Counted from the first letter of the stretch, positions 8,347-16,912 are shown. The stretch: 64,000 bases of DNA from Tardiphaga sp. (GCA_030147505.1 JASBVG010000003.1:1-64000), one strand, 5' to 3'. Made by a program: numbers and translations. Notes: generated from the sequence alone by a model not told the origin.

Positions 8347-8391
8347 TCAATCGCGTCTTCGCACCTACCTCGAAAGCACAGGAGGTAGACC

Positions 8392-9237
8392 ATGCAAAAC
8401 CGCTCAGCATTCTCGCATCGAAGCTGGCTTTTCACGCCGGCAAGCCGCCCAGATCGTTTTCCGCGAGGTACCGGTCCCGGCGGCACCGACATCGTCATCT
8501 TAGATCTCGAGGACGCGGTGGCGCCAGCGGACAAGGATGACGCCCGTTTCTCAGCGTTGCGTTTTTTGGGTTCCTCGAGTGCTCGGAGTTTCGGTGCGGC
8601 ACTTCGCATCAACGGCCTGGATACCCCGGCCGGAATCGCGGACATCGCAGCGCTCCTTCAATCCGAGGCGCAGCCGGATTTCGTTGTGCTGCCGAAGACG
8701 GAGACGCCCGCCCACATCCGCATTCTCGACCGTCTGTTGACGAGCACGCACAAAAGCGCAGGCCTCATCGGCCTGATCGAAAGCGCAGCCGGCCTGAAGG
8801 AGGTCGAAGCCGTTGCGACCGCCTCACCCAGACTTCGCGGACTGCTGTTCGGCGCTGCGGACATGGCGGCGGATCTAGGCGCATCGACCGGGTGGGATGC
8901 CCTGTCCCACGCACGCGGGCGCGTTGTTGCGGCGTGTGCCCTGAGCGGCGTGCTCGCGATCGATACGCCGTTCTTCGATGTGCACGACGGCGCAGGTCTC
9001 GAGAGCGAGACAATCAAATCGATCGCGTTGGGCTTCAGCGCCAAGGCCGCCATCCATCCTAACCAGATCGCGACAATCAACGCTGCGCTGACGCCGTCCG
9101 CTGCCCACGTCGAGAAGGCGCGCGCCGTGCTGCGGGAGAATGCCAAAGGCGTCGGCACGATCGATGGCCGGATGATCGACGAGGCCGTCGCCCGCAAGGC
9201 GCGCCGCGTCCTCCAGGCGGCGGGCTTCGCCGGCTGA
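8392..9237 (+). CDS. HpcH/HpaI-CitE family CoA-ester lyase, probable (S)-citramalyl-CoA lyase
   Basis: The 281-residue protein has CitE-family hallmarks: LFTPASRPDRF near the N-terminus, the acidic pair in VILDLEDAV (E40, D41), VLPKTE, the metal-binding Glu in LIGLIESAAG, an Asp in FGAADMAADLG, and KAAIHPNQI near the end. Members cleave or condense beta-hydroxyacyl-CoA esters with Mg2+. Together with the MaoC hydratase and CoA-transferase downstream it matches the three-gene itaconate set (RipC/Ccl), whose last step splits citramalyl-CoA into acetyl-CoA and pyruvate. Malyl-CoA or hydroxymethylglutaryl-type substrates remain possible. AGGAGG precedes the ATG. It is the first gene of a five-gene operon. 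Confidence 0.85.
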   Translation: MQNRSAFSHRSWLFTPASRPDRFPRGTGPGGTDIVILDLEDAVAPADKDDARFSALRFLGSSSARSFGAALRINGLDTPAGIADIAALLQSEAQPDFVVLPKTETPAHIRILDRLLTSTHKSAGLIGLIESAAGLKEVEAVATASPRLRGLLFGAADMAADLGASTGWDALSHARGRVVAACALSGVLAIDTPFFDVHDGAGLESETIKSIALGFSAKAAIHPNQIATINAALTPSAAHVEKARAVLRENAKGVGTIDGRMIDEAVARKARRVLQAAGFAG

Positions 9238-9271
9238 CCTCCAGCAATCCACCTCAGAAAAGGAGACTACG

Positions 9272-9799
9272 ATGGATAACATGCTCCCCGCCTACAAGGC
9301 CGTCGGCGAACGGCGCTACCGCGAGACGTCCGGCCTCTATTGGGAGGATTTCGAGCCCGGCGACGTGTTTGAACACCGACCGGGCCGGACCGTCCTCGAT
9401 GTCGACAACGTCTACTTCACATTGCTGACCCTGAACGTGCAGCAGGTCCACTTCGACGCCGCCTACGCGGCCAAAACAGAGTGGAAGAAGCTCCTTGTCG
9501 ATTCGACCTTCACGCTCGCACTGCTGACGGGCATGAGCGTGCGCACCGTCAGCGCCAAGGTCGTCGCCAACCTCGGCTGGGACAAGGTGAAGGCATCTCA
9601 TCCGGTCTTCGCCGGCGACACGCTCTACGCCGAGAGCACCATCCTCCACAAGCGGGAATCGAAGAGCCGCCCAACCCAGGGAATTGTCACCGTGCTAACG
9701 CGCGGCATCAACCAGGACGGCCATGAGGTGATGAGCTTCGAGCGCACGATGTTGGTGCATCGCCGTGGTCATTCGCCCGAAGAAGCCGCCAATTACTGA
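9272..9799 (+). CDS. MaoC family dehydratase, probable itaconyl-CoA/mesaconyl-CoA hydratase
   Basis: The 175-residue hot-dog-fold protein has the hydratase-2 signature: NVYFTLLTLNVQQVHFDAAY places the Asn and the His/Asp pair expected of MaoC enzymes, and VFAGDTLYAESTIL is the conserved GDT strand. It starts with AAAAGGAG 8 nt upstream of the ATG, 34 bp after the lyase gene. MaoC partners of CitE-type lyases hydrate 2-methylene or 2-methyl enoyl-CoA esters; in itaconate degradation this is Ich (RipB), converting itaconyl-CoA to citramalyl-CoA. Length is close to that of short mesaconyl-CoA hydratases. The pathway call depends on the neighbours. Confidence 0.85.
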   Translation: MDNMLPAYKAVGERRYRETSGLYWEDFEPGDVFEHRPGRTVLDVDNVYFTLLTLNVQQVHFDAAYAAKTEWKKLLVDSTFTLALLTGMSVRTVSAKVVANLGWDKVKASHPVFAGDTLYAESTILHKRESKSRPTQGIVTVLTRGINQDGHEVMSFERTMLVHRRGHSPEEAANY

Positions 9800-9821
9800 A
9801 TTGCCAAAAGGAGACAATACT

Positions 9822-11141
9822 ATGGAACACGCCTCGCTTTACGCATCGAAGCTCACCACTCCCGAGCGCGCAGTCGCTTCTATTCCGTCCGGCAGCCGAC
9901 TTTCGATGGGCATGTACGCAGCCGAACCGCCTGCGCTGCTGAAGGCTCTCGCTGACCGCGCTTCGACAGGCGATGTCGAGGATCTGCGTGTCTACTATTA
10001 TGAGACGGCCAAGACCGCCGGAGACACCATCCTGCGGTATGAACTGAACGACATCATCAAACCCTATTGCATGTTCATCACGGGCGTCGAACGCGCGCTG
10101 ATCAAGCGCGGCAAGGCCGAAGGTCGCAAGACGGTCAACTACGTGCCGTCGAACTTCCACCAGGCCCCACGCCTGCTGCGCGATGAGATCGGCATCGACA
10201 CCTTCGTGGTCACAGTCTCTCCGATGGACCGCCACGGCTTCTTCAGCTTCGGGACGGGCAACGACTATTCAACCAAGATCGCGCGATCGGCGAAGCGTTT
10301 GTTGGTCGAAGTCAACCGCAACATGCCCCGCGTGCATGGGCGCGAGGCGGAGCTTCACGTGTCCGAGGTGGATGCCATCGTCGAGAACCACATCCCGCTG
10401 CTCGAGTTGGCCGGCCGCGAACCGAGCCCGGAAGATGAGGTCATCAGCCGGATCATCGCAAGCCTTGTGCCGGATGGCGCATGCCTGCAGATGGGCGTCG
10501 GCGCTTTGCCGAACCTCGTCTGCAGCGCGCTCACCCATCTCAACGATCTCGGCATTCACACCGAGGCCCTGAACACCGGCCTGGTCGACCTGCTGCGGGC
10601 CGGCGTGGTGACCAACCGCCGCAAGACCATCAACCGCCGCAAGTCGGTCTTCACGTTCGCGATGGGCAAGCGAGAGATGTACGATTTTCTCGACGACAAT
10701 CCGGCTGTCGAGAGCTTCCCGGTCGATTACGTCAATGACCCCCGCATCATCGCCCAGAACGACAACGTCGTCTCCATCAACGCGACTTTGCAGATTGATC
10801 TGACCGGCGCCTGCAATTCGGAGCATCTGCTCGGACATCAGTACAGCGCCACCGGTGGCCAGCTCGACTTCGTCCGCGGCGCCTACGCATCCAACGGCGG
10901 AAAGTCGATCATCGCGACTCGTTCGACTGCGGCCGGTGGGCAGGTCTCGAAGATCGTGGCGCGGCTGGACGGTCCCGTCACCACGCCGCGCATCGACACC
11001 CACCACATCGTCACCGAGTTCGGCTCTGCCAACCTGAAGGGCCTCGCATCGAGCGAGCGGGCGCGGGCGGTGATCGGTCTGGCGCATCCCCAGTTCCGGG
11101 ACGAACTGACCGCCGCCGCCAAGTCGCAGAACCTGATGTGA
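9822..11141 (+). CDS. Acetyl-CoA hydrolase/transferase family CoA-transferase, probable itaconate CoA-transferase
   Basis: From the ATG at 9822 (GGAGACAATACT upstream) the 439-residue protein belongs to the cat1/4-hydroxybutyrate CoA-transferase family. A Gly-rich CoA-site segment (LQMGVGALPN) and the motif LGIHTE carry the expected catalytic Glu at about residue 248, and the C-terminal domain has GGQLDFVRGA and RIDTHHIVTEFG. Such enzymes move CoA from acetyl- or succinyl-CoA to a carboxylate. Known itaconate CoA-transferases (Ict, RipA) belong to this family and sit with MaoC and CitE-like genes, as here. The frame opens earlier (9765) but overlaps the MaoC gene. Simple acetate or butyrate activation is an alternative. 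Confidence 0.87.
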   Translation: MEHASLYASKLTTPERAVASIPSGSRLSMGMYAAEPPALLKALADRASTGDVEDLRVYYYETAKTAGDTILRYELNDIIKPYCMFITGVERALIKRGKAEGRKTVNYVPSNFHQAPRLLRDEIGIDTFVVTVSPMDRHGFFSFGTGNDYSTKIARSAKRLLVEVNRNMPRVHGREAELHVSEVDAIVENHIPLLELAGREPSPEDEVISRIIASLVPDGACLQMGVGALPNLVCSALTHLNDLGIHTEALNTGLVDLLRAGVVTNRRKTINRRKSVFTFAMGKREMYDFLDDNPAVESFPVDYVNDPRIIAQNDNVVSINATLQIDLTGACNSEHLLGHQYSATGGQLDFVRGAYASNGGKSIIATRSTAAGGQVSKIVARLDGPVTTPRIDTHHIVTEFGSANLKGLASSERARAVIGLAHPQFRDELTAAAKSQNLM

Positions 11142-11153
11142 GGAGACACGATC

Positions 11154-12881
11154 ATGGCTAAAACAGTTGCGGACCAGATGGTCGATACCCTGACCGCGGC
11201 CGGCGTCAAGCGGGTGTACGGCATCGTCGGCGACAGCCTCAACGGCTTCACGGATGCCCTCCGCAAGAACGGCACGATCGATTGGTTGCACGTGCGGCAT
11301 GAGGAGGTGGCGGCCTTCGCGGCCGGTGGCGAGGCCCACGTCACGGGCGAACTGGCGGTTTGCGCCGGCAGTTGCGGGCCCGGCAACCTGCATCTGATCA
11401 ACGGCCTCTTCGACTGCCAGCGCTCGCGTGTGCCGGTCGTTGCGATCGCTGCGCATATTCCATCGCCGGAGATCGGTTCGGGCTACTTCCAGGAAACTCA
11501 TCCGGAACAGCTATTCCGGGAGTGTGCCAACTACTGCGAATTGGTCGCCAGCCCCGCACAGATGCCGCGTGCATTGGAAACGGCGGTTCGGCGGGCGGTC
11601 TCAGAGCGCTGCGTCTGCGTCATCGTCATTCCCGGCGATGTTGCCCTGATGTCGGTCACCACCGACCATACCTCAAAACCGTTCGGCCTGATGCCGGGGC
11701 GCCCCAAAATCGTCCCGGACGCGACCTCGGTTGGCCGCCTCGCCGAACTTCTCAACAGTTCTCGCAGAGTGACGTTGCTCTGCGGCGGCGGGTGCGAGGG
11801 TGCTCATGACGAGGTCGTCGCACTCGCGGGACGTCTCAAGGCACCGATCGTCCACGCGATGCGCGGCAAGGAGCATGTCGCCTGGGACAATCCGTTCGAC
11901 GTCGGCATGACCGGTTTCATCGGGTTTTCGTCGGGATATGAAGCGATCGAAAACTGCGATGCGCTGTTGATGCTCGGAACGGATTTCCCGTACAGGCAAT
12001 TCTTCCCCTCGCAGGCACGCATCGCCCAGGTCGATATCCGCGCCGAGGCGATCGGCAGGCGAACTCCGGTCGAGGTCGGCGTCATCGGTGATGTCCTGTC
12101 GACGCTCGACGCTCTGTCGTCCCAACTCGCGGACAAGTCCGACCGCAAGCACCTCGACGCCAGCCTCGACAGCTACAAGCGTGCGCGCAGGGGGTTGGAC
12201 GAACTAGCCACGGGCCGTAGCGGCGGTACCCTGCATCCGCAGCAGATCGCCAGGCTGGTCGATGAGCTCGCAACACCCGACGCCATTTTCACCTGCGACG
12301 TCGGCCTGCCCACCGTATGGGCCGCGCGTTATCTCACCATGAACGGCCAACGCCGACTGATCGGGTCCTTCTGGCACGGCTCGATGGCGAATGCGATGTC
12401 GCAGGCTATAGGGGCTCAGGCGGCGTTTCCGAAGCGTCAGGTAATCTCGCTGTCCGGCGACGGGGGCTTCACCATGCTGATGGGAGACGTTCTGAGCCTG
12501 AAGCAACTCGATCTTCCGGTGAAGGTCATCGTTTTCAACAACGGCGCGCTCGGCTTCATCGAACTCGAACAGAAGTCGTCCGGTTTCCTCGACACAGGGA
12601 CAGAGCTCGATAATCCTAATTTTGCTGCCATGGCCGAGGCAGTAGGCATCAAGGGCTTCCGCATCACCGATCCGGCTCACGCCAAGGCGGTCATGCGCAT
12701 GGCCCTGGAGCACGACGGCCCAGTCGTGGTCGATGTCGCCGTGAATCGCATGGAGCTGGCTATGCCGCCGAAGGTCACGGCGCAGATGGCCAAGGGCTTC
12801 ACGCTGTACATGCTCAAGGCCGTCTTGAACGGGCGAGCCGACGAAGTGATCGAATTGGGGCGATCCAACCTGATGCGCTGA
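11154..12881 (+). CDS. poxB: PoxB-like thiamine-diphosphate pyruvate oxidase/dehydrogenase (quinone)
   Basis: The 575-residue protein has the three-domain ThDP enzyme plan: an N-terminal pyrimidine-binding domain with the catalytic Glu in WLHVRHEEVAAFAA, a central FAD-type domain (about 190-335), and a C-terminal PP domain with the ThDP motif GDGGFTMLMG followed by FNNGALGFIE. The extreme C-terminus (DEVIELGRSNLMR) resembles the membrane-associating tail of E. coli PoxB. It oxidises pyruvate to acetate and CO2, passing electrons to quinone. Only 12 bp separate it from the CoA-transferase gene, with AGGAGA as ribosome binding site. In an itaconate context it would consume the pyruvate released by the lyase. 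Other 2-oxoacid substrates cannot be excluded. Confidence 0.88.
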   Translation: MAKTVADQMVDTLTAAGVKRVYGIVGDSLNGFTDALRKNGTIDWLHVRHEEVAAFAAGGEAHVTGELAVCAGSCGPGNLHLINGLFDCQRSRVPVVAIAAHIPSPEIGSGYFQETHPEQLFRECANYCELVASPAQMPRALETAVRRAVSERCVCVIVIPGDVALMSVTTDHTSKPFGLMPGRPKIVPDATSVGRLAELLNSSRRVTLLCGGGCEGAHDEVVALAGRLKAPIVHAMRGKEHVAWDNPFDVGMTGFIGFSSGYEAIENCDALLMLGTDFPYRQFFPSQARIAQVDIRAEAIGRRTPVEVGVIGDVLSTLDALSSQLADKSDRKHLDASLDSYKRARRGLDELATGRSGGTLHPQQIARLVDELATPDAIFTCDVGLPTVWAARYLTMNGQRRLIGSFWHGSMANAMSQAIGAQAAFPKRQVISLSGDGGFTMLMGDVLSLKQLDLPVKVIVFNNGALGFIELEQKSSGFLDTGTELDNPNFAAMAEAVGIKGFRITDPAHAKAVMRMALEHDGPVVVDVAVNRMELAMPPKVTAQMAKGFTLYMLKAVLNGRADEVIELGRSNLMR

Positions 12882-12913
12882 GGAAGAATGTCCTCGATCG
12901 AAGGAAAAAAATC

Positions 12914-14386
12914 ATGATCGACAAGACAACGCAGAAGTCCCGCTCGCGAGGGGGAGCCTCTATTCACCGTCTGTCAGAAGGTCATCTCCGACGTCTCAAT
13001 TCATTGATCGATGAACTGGGTATCAGCCGTCGCTTCAAAGGCGAGGCGAGCCTTTTTGGCGACGATCCCGTCATTCAGTCACCCCACCGACTGGGAGAGG
13101 CATCCGGTACTGCTCAGTTGGCCATCGGCGTTGCCGCTGCAGCCCTGTGGAATGCGCGTACGGGTCAAGCCACCGATGTATCCGTCGGCATCATTGATGC
13201 CTTGCACTACCTCCACCCCACGCATTTCGTTAGCCAGCAGGGCCATTCGATCAACGTCGGCGCGGAACATGTCGCCGTCAACGATCTGTTCCTGTGCCGT
13301 GACGGGCGCTATGTCATGCTCGAAGCCGGACCTCCTTATGCAAAGCTGCTCAAGGGATATTCCGTCTTTTTCGATTGCGGCGACGACAAGGCGTCCTACG
13401 CGAGGGAAGTCGCCAAGTGGAACTCATGGGAGCTCGAAGACGCGCTTTCCGATGCTGGCTTGCCTGCTTGCCGTGCGTTCACGCGCGCAGAGTGGCTCGA
13501 CCATCCGCAAGGAAAATTGCTTTCCCAGACACCCGTCGTCGAGATTGAGAAGATTGCCGATGGACCGCCCGTGCCATTCCCGACATCGCACGCCGCGTCG
13601 CCGCTCGCTGGCTTCCGCGTCCTCGACTTCACGCATGTTCTGGCCGGACCGCGAAGTGCTCGCACATTGGCTGAGTATGGCGCGGATGTGCTGCACATCT
13701 CCTCACCGAGCTATCCCGACACCTTAGCGCAGCATCTCGGAGTCGATATCGGAAAGCGGTGCGCCTATCTCGACCTGCGATCCGCGTCCGATCTGGCCAA
13801 GATGCACGAATTGGCCAGCGGCGCCGACGTCTTCACGACGACCTATCGCGGCTCGGTAAACCGTAGATTCGGACTCGATGCCGCGTCGCTGGCTGCTCGG
13901 AGCGAACGAGGCATCGTTTGCATGACCGCCAATGCGTATGGCCATGCCGGTCCTTGGTGCGAACGCCCAGGGTTCGATCAGAATGGCCAAGTCGCCTCTG
14001 GCTTCGCCGCTGCGGAAGGGGGAAACTCCAAACCCAGGTTCTCGCCGGTCTTCTATCTAGCGGATCTGATGACCGGGTATCTGGCAGCAGCGGGGATGAT
14101 GGCAGCGCTGCTTCGACGGGCAGAGGAAGGTGGATCATACCACGTCAAGCTCTCTCTCGCCCGCAGCGCCATGTGGGTGCAGGAGTTTGGCTTGCTGGAC
14201 ACAAGTCCCCAAGTACATGCGCCCGTCAGCGACACCCACCCCGCTCGAATGACCGAGATCGAGTCGGTCTACGGCAAAGTCGGCTTCCTGGCCCCGCCGC
14301 TGACATTCAGCAATTTGGTTCTTCCCGATGCGGTATCGCTTGAGCCGTACGGCGCGGGGCTGCCTGAATGGCTGGAGTGCGTTTGA
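12914..14386 (+). CDS. CaiB/BaiF (family III) CoA-transferase
   Basis: The 490-residue product contains family III CoA-transferase features. The N-terminal third is truncated in its Rossmann part but has GTAQLAIGVAAAALW, and a second unit starts at about residue 233 with FRVLDFTHVLAGPRSARTLAEYGADV. The likely catalytic Asp is in YLADLMTGYLAAAG (about residue 384). CaiB enzymes move CoA between dicarboxylic or branched acids by a mixed-anhydride mechanism. It is longer than the usual 380-430 residues and looks like parts of two units joined, so the active dimer may be unusual. It lies 32 bp after poxB, behind AAGGAAAAAAA, and is the last clear member of the operon. Substrate is unknown. Confidence 0.8.
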   Translation: MIDKTTQKSRSRGGASIHRLSEGHLRRLNSLIDELGISRRFKGEASLFGDDPVIQSPHRLGEASGTAQLAIGVAAAALWNARTGQATDVSVGIIDALHYLHPTHFVSQQGHSINVGAEHVAVNDLFLCRDGRYVMLEAGPPYAKLLKGYSVFFDCGDDKASYAREVAKWNSWELEDALSDAGLPACRAFTRAEWLDHPQGKLLSQTPVVEIEKIADGPPVPFPTSHAASPLAGFRVLDFTHVLAGPRSARTLAEYGADVLHISSPSYPDTLAQHLGVDIGKRCAYLDLRSASDLAKMHELASGADVFTTTYRGSVNRRFGLDAASLAARSERGIVCMTANAYGHAGPWCERPGFDQNGQVASGFAAAEGGNSKPRFSPVFYLADLMTGYLAAAGMMAALLRRAEEGGSYHVKLSLARSAMWVQEFGLLDTSPQVHAPVSDTHPARMTEIESVYGKVGFLAPPLTFSNLVLPDAVSLEPYGAGLPEWLECV

Positions 14387-14583
14387 GATAGATCGCGATC
14401 GGAGAGCTATGCACGCATGTCGCAGGCAAGATCGCGCATGGCTCCCCGCCGCTGACTCGAAGAGCGAAGGACGCTCCGCAGAAAGTATCGCTTCTAGATC
14501 TGATGTTCGCGGCCGGTAATAGCTATTTGAATTGTCGTTCACGTCGCCGACGGATATCGGGCTAATGCTTTTAAGGAAAACCC

Positions 14584-14919
14584 ATGTATGAGCTGATGAC
14601 TGTCATTCGTAAAAGGCCCGACATCCCGACCGCGGCATTTCGGGATTTCATGGAAAATAGATACGGCACTGTTTATGCAGCAATGCCTGAGGTTCGACGC
14701 TACGTTCACTTCTATCTCGACGATCTCGTCAGCGACGGAGCCGAAGAGCCGATCGACGCGATCGTGAACATCGCGTTCGAGTCACGTGAAACGATGCAGA
14801 CGGCGTTGGCGACGGACGCTTATCGCGAGGCCGTCAAAAGCCGGAGCGCATACATTCGCGAAAGTTCCCGCGGCATCCATCCAGCGCTCGTTGCGAAGAC
14901 CGTTCGGCTTGTCCCTTAA
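14584..14919 (+). CDS. EthD-like / dimeric alpha-beta barrel small protein
   Basis: The 111-residue protein has the pattern of EthD-type ferredoxin-fold proteins: an N-terminal strand (YELMTVIRKRPD), then FRDFMENRYG (normally the H..W..HG helix), VRRYVHFYLDD, and a C-terminal AYREAVKSR helix before the last strand. Related proteins assist monooxygenases or degrade ethers, but no reaction can be assigned. It starts 197 bp after the CaiB gene, preceded by AAGGAAAACCC, and may have its own promoter. It is convergent with the SDR gene that follows. Confidence 0.6.
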   Translation: MYELMTVIRKRPDIPTAAFRDFMENRYGTVYAAMPEVRRYVHFYLDDLVSDGAEEPIDAIVNIAFESRETMQTALATDAYREAVKSRSAYIRESSRGIHPALVAKTVRLVP

Positions 14920-14954
14920 ATTCCTGTCATGGCGACGGTGACGATGTCCGCCGA

Positions 14955-15767
14955 TCACTTGAACGCCGCCATGATCAGACGGTCAAACATCCGGTCCGAC
15001 AGCCATCTTCGGAGGAACAAGAGCGGCCCGGCCATAAGGCCGCCATGATAGCGGATCGCTGGCCGCTTGGCCCGGAGCGACTTGACGACCAGGTCGGATA
15101 CGACGCTCGGCGGGGGCGCCTTCCGCCCCTGCAGACCGCGAAACTTGACGACCATCTCGCGATAGACGCCTTGCCCGGAAAACCGCTCAGCTTCCTGGCC
15201 TGCGATGCCTTCCCACTCAGAACTGATCCCGCCGGGCTCGATAACGATCACGTCGATACCGAATTGTCGGACCTCGTTCCGCAGCGCGTCGGAATACCCC
15301 TCTAGCGCGTACTTCGAGGCATGATACCAGCCGCCAAGGGGGAATGCGAACTTGCCTCCGATCGACGAGATATTGACGATCTTGCCGAACTTGTGGGTAC
15401 GCATCGACGGAAGGCAAAGCTGCGTCAGACGTGCGAGACCGATCACGTTGGTCTCAAATTGGCGGCGCCCTTCCGAGACCGGAACGTCCTCGAGCGCGCC
15501 ATACTGGCCATAGCCGGCGTTGTTGACGAGGACGTCTATCCGTCCCTGCTCCCGCAGCACCCGGTCGACCGCCGCCCAGATCGACGCGTCGTCCGTCATG
15601 TCGAGTTCGACGGTGATTCCGCCCCGGGCTGCGATGTCTGCCATCCGCTCCACCCGGCGAGCGCCGCCATACACGGTATAGCCTTCGGAGATCAGCCGTA
15701 GCGCGATGTCCTTGCCCATTCCCGACGAAGCCCCGGTGACGAGCGCCACGCGCTTTGTTCCTGCCAT
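14955..15767 (-). CDS. Short-chain dehydrogenase/reductase (SDR)
   Basis: The 270-residue protein shows classical SDR motifs: the NAD(P)-binding TGASSGMGKDIA, a structural NNAGYG, the catalytic Ser in VNISSIGG, and YHASKYALEG providing the catalytic Tyr and Lys. The C-terminal part (about 190-270) is long and basic, as in SDRs that act on lipids or sterols. I use the ATG at 15767; a GTG lies just upstream at 15770. The gene is divergent from a MerR regulator, and its promoter carries the 19-bp spacer expected of MerR control. Substrate is unknown. Confidence 0.9.
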   Translation of the reverse strand: MAGTKRVALVTGASSGMGKDIALRLISEGYTVYGGARRVERMADIAARGGITVELDMTDDASIWAAVDRVLREQGRIDVLVNNAGYGQYGALEDVPVSEGRRQFETNVIGLARLTQLCLPSMRTHKFGKIVNISSIGGKFAFPLGGWYHASKYALEGYSDALRNEVRQFGIDVIVIEPGGISSEWEGIAGQEAERFSGQGVYREMVVKFRGLQGRKAPPPSVVSDLVVKSLRAKRPAIRYHGGLMAGPLLFLRRWLSDRMFDRLIMAAFK

Positions 15768-15809
15768 CACGATCGATCACTCCAATTCTATTTTTCGACG
15801 ATGGCTATT

Positions 15810-15840
15810 GCTATAGACTGTCGGGAAACCCCACAGTCAA
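15810..15840 (-). promoter_or_regulatory. MerR-type promoter driving the SDR gene
   Basis: On the minus strand TTGACT (15840-15835) and TATAGC (15815-15810) are separated by 19 bp. The dyad GACTGT-N11-ACAGTC (15816-15838) spans this spacer. An over-long spacer with a central dyad is the hallmark of MerR-family regulated promoters. The promoter points at the SDR gene, whose start is about 43 bp downstream of the -10 box. Confidence 0.7.
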
Positions 15841-15850
15841 GAGACCCCTG

Positions 15851-16216
15851 GTGCTTATCAGCGAACTCGCCAAGGCCGCCGGATTGTCGAAGGACGGCGT
15901 CCGCCACTACGAAGAGATCGGGCTGATTTCCTCTAGCGCACTGCGCGCGGGAAGCCGCGTCTATCGGGACTACGACCCGGCCGCGCTGAAAACGATCGAA
16001 AATGTTCGGCAAGCCCAGCGCCTCGGGCTGAGCCTCAAGGAGATCCGCGATCTGCTCGCGGTCCATGGATCGCGGGATTTCTCGCGCGAGGAGACGATCG
16101 AATTCCTTCGCGCCCGGCTGGTGATCGTGAAGGAGCAGCAGAAGTCTCTTCGCAAGGTCGAGCGCTTCGTCCGCGGCAAGCTGAAACGATACGAAGCCGG
16201 CGTCCATTGCGATTGA
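15851..16216 (+). CDS. MerR family transcriptional regulator
   Basis: From the GTG at 15851 the product has 121 residues: a MerR winged helix (LISELAKAAGLSKDGVRHYE, then EIGLI and YRDYD), followed by the dimerisation helix (about 75-115, charged, EQQKSLRKVERFV). No conserved Cys metal-site is visible apart from a single Cys at the C-terminus, so it is more likely an organic-compound or redox sensor than a metal sensor. The GTG is chosen because the family normally begins right before the first strand of the winged helix. It probably controls the divergent SDR gene through the 19-bp spacer promoter and perhaps itself. Confidence 0.85.
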   Translation: MLISELAKAAGLSKDGVRHYEEIGLISSSALRAGSRVYRDYDPAALKTIENVRQAQRLGLSLKEIRDLLAVHGSRDFSREETIEFLRARLVIVKEQQKSLRKVERFVRGKLKRYEAGVHCD

Positions 16217-16245
16217 GCCAGGCGATCGACGGCAGCGCCTAATCC

Positions 16246-16265
16246 ATTCTTGACTGATCGTTCCG
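16246..16265. promoter_or_regulatory. Candidate TetR operator upstream of the tetR gene
   Basis: ATTCTTGACTGATCGTTCCG matches 18 of 20 positions of a site at 16877-16896, upstream of the next gene. It overlaps a possible -35 TTGACT with TACACC 17 bp further on, which would repress the tetR gene itself. The -10 would lie so close to the ATG that the transcript may be nearly leaderless. Confidence 0.55.
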
Positions 16266-16284
16266 GAATCGCTACACCTCGGTC

Positions 16285-16863
16285 ATGGCACGCCCCAAGG
16301 AATTTGATCGCGAAGATGCTCTTGCCGCCGCGATAGATTTGTTCGCTCAGCGCGGCTTCGAAGGAAGCTCGGCCAGCGATCTCGTCGAAAAGATGGGCAT
16401 AGGCAGGCAGAGCATCTACGACACTTTCGGCAGCAAACACGATCTCTATCTCGAGGCCCTCCGCACCTATCTCGCGCAGCGCCTGCACGGCCAGATCGAA
16501 GCTCTACGGTCCGGGCCGGCCGCCATCGATGGATTGGCGAAGCTGATATTCTCTGCCGCGGATGAGGCAGCCGCCGCGAAAGCGCCAGCCTGCCTCGGCA
16601 TCGGCGCTATCTGCGAGTTCGGCCGCTCCGACCCGGAGGTAACTAAGGTCAGCCAAGCGAACGCTCTGGCGCTGAGGCGAGCCCTGGCCGAACGCGTGTT
16701 GGCAGCGCAATCCGTCGGCGACATCGCTGGCGATCTCGACGTGAACGATATCGCCGCATCGATCGTCGCCACGCTGACTGGCATCAAGGTCGCCGCACGC
16801 GCCGGCGCATCTCGCGAGACGCTGCGGGCCATCGCGAGGCTGGCCGTTCGCGGGCTTCGCTGA
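16285..16863 (+). CDS. TetR family repressor
   Basis: The 192-residue protein has an N-terminal TetR helix-turn-helix (ALAAAIDLFAQRGFEGSSAS, then LVEKMGIGRQSIYDTFGSKH) and a C-terminal ligand domain including ACLGIGAICEFG, a Cys-containing helix found in the AcuR/ComR-like subgroup. Such repressors often control an adjacent oxidoreductase gene and respond to reactive or toxic small molecules. The quinone oxidoreductase gene starts 49 bp downstream on the same strand, and both genes carry the same upstream motif. Confidence 0.9.
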   Translation: MARPKEFDREDALAAAIDLFAQRGFEGSSASDLVEKMGIGRQSIYDTFGSKHDLYLEALRTYLAQRLHGQIEALRSGPAAIDGLAKLIFSAADEAAAAKAPACLGIGAICEFGRSDPEVTKVSQANALALRRALAERVLAAQSVGDIAGDLDVNDIAASIVATLTGIKVAARAGASRETLRAIARLAVRGLR

Positions 16864-16876
16864 GAAACCATGTCCA

Positions 16877-16896
16877 ATTCTTGAATGATTGTTCCG
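16877..16896. promoter_or_regulatory. Candidate TetR operator upstream of the quinone oxidoreductase gene
   Basis: ATTCTTGAATGATTGTTCCG differs at two positions from the site at 16246-16265. It lies in the short gap between the tetR and oxidoreductase genes, giving the latter its own regulated start. Confidence 0.55.
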
Positions 16897-16912
16897 TATA
16901 AGGAGAGCCGAT

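Noticed and set aside
10269..11501. 410-codon minus-strand frame opposite the CoA-transferase and poxB genes
   Set aside because: It is antisense to two clear conserved genes and has no recognisable domain.
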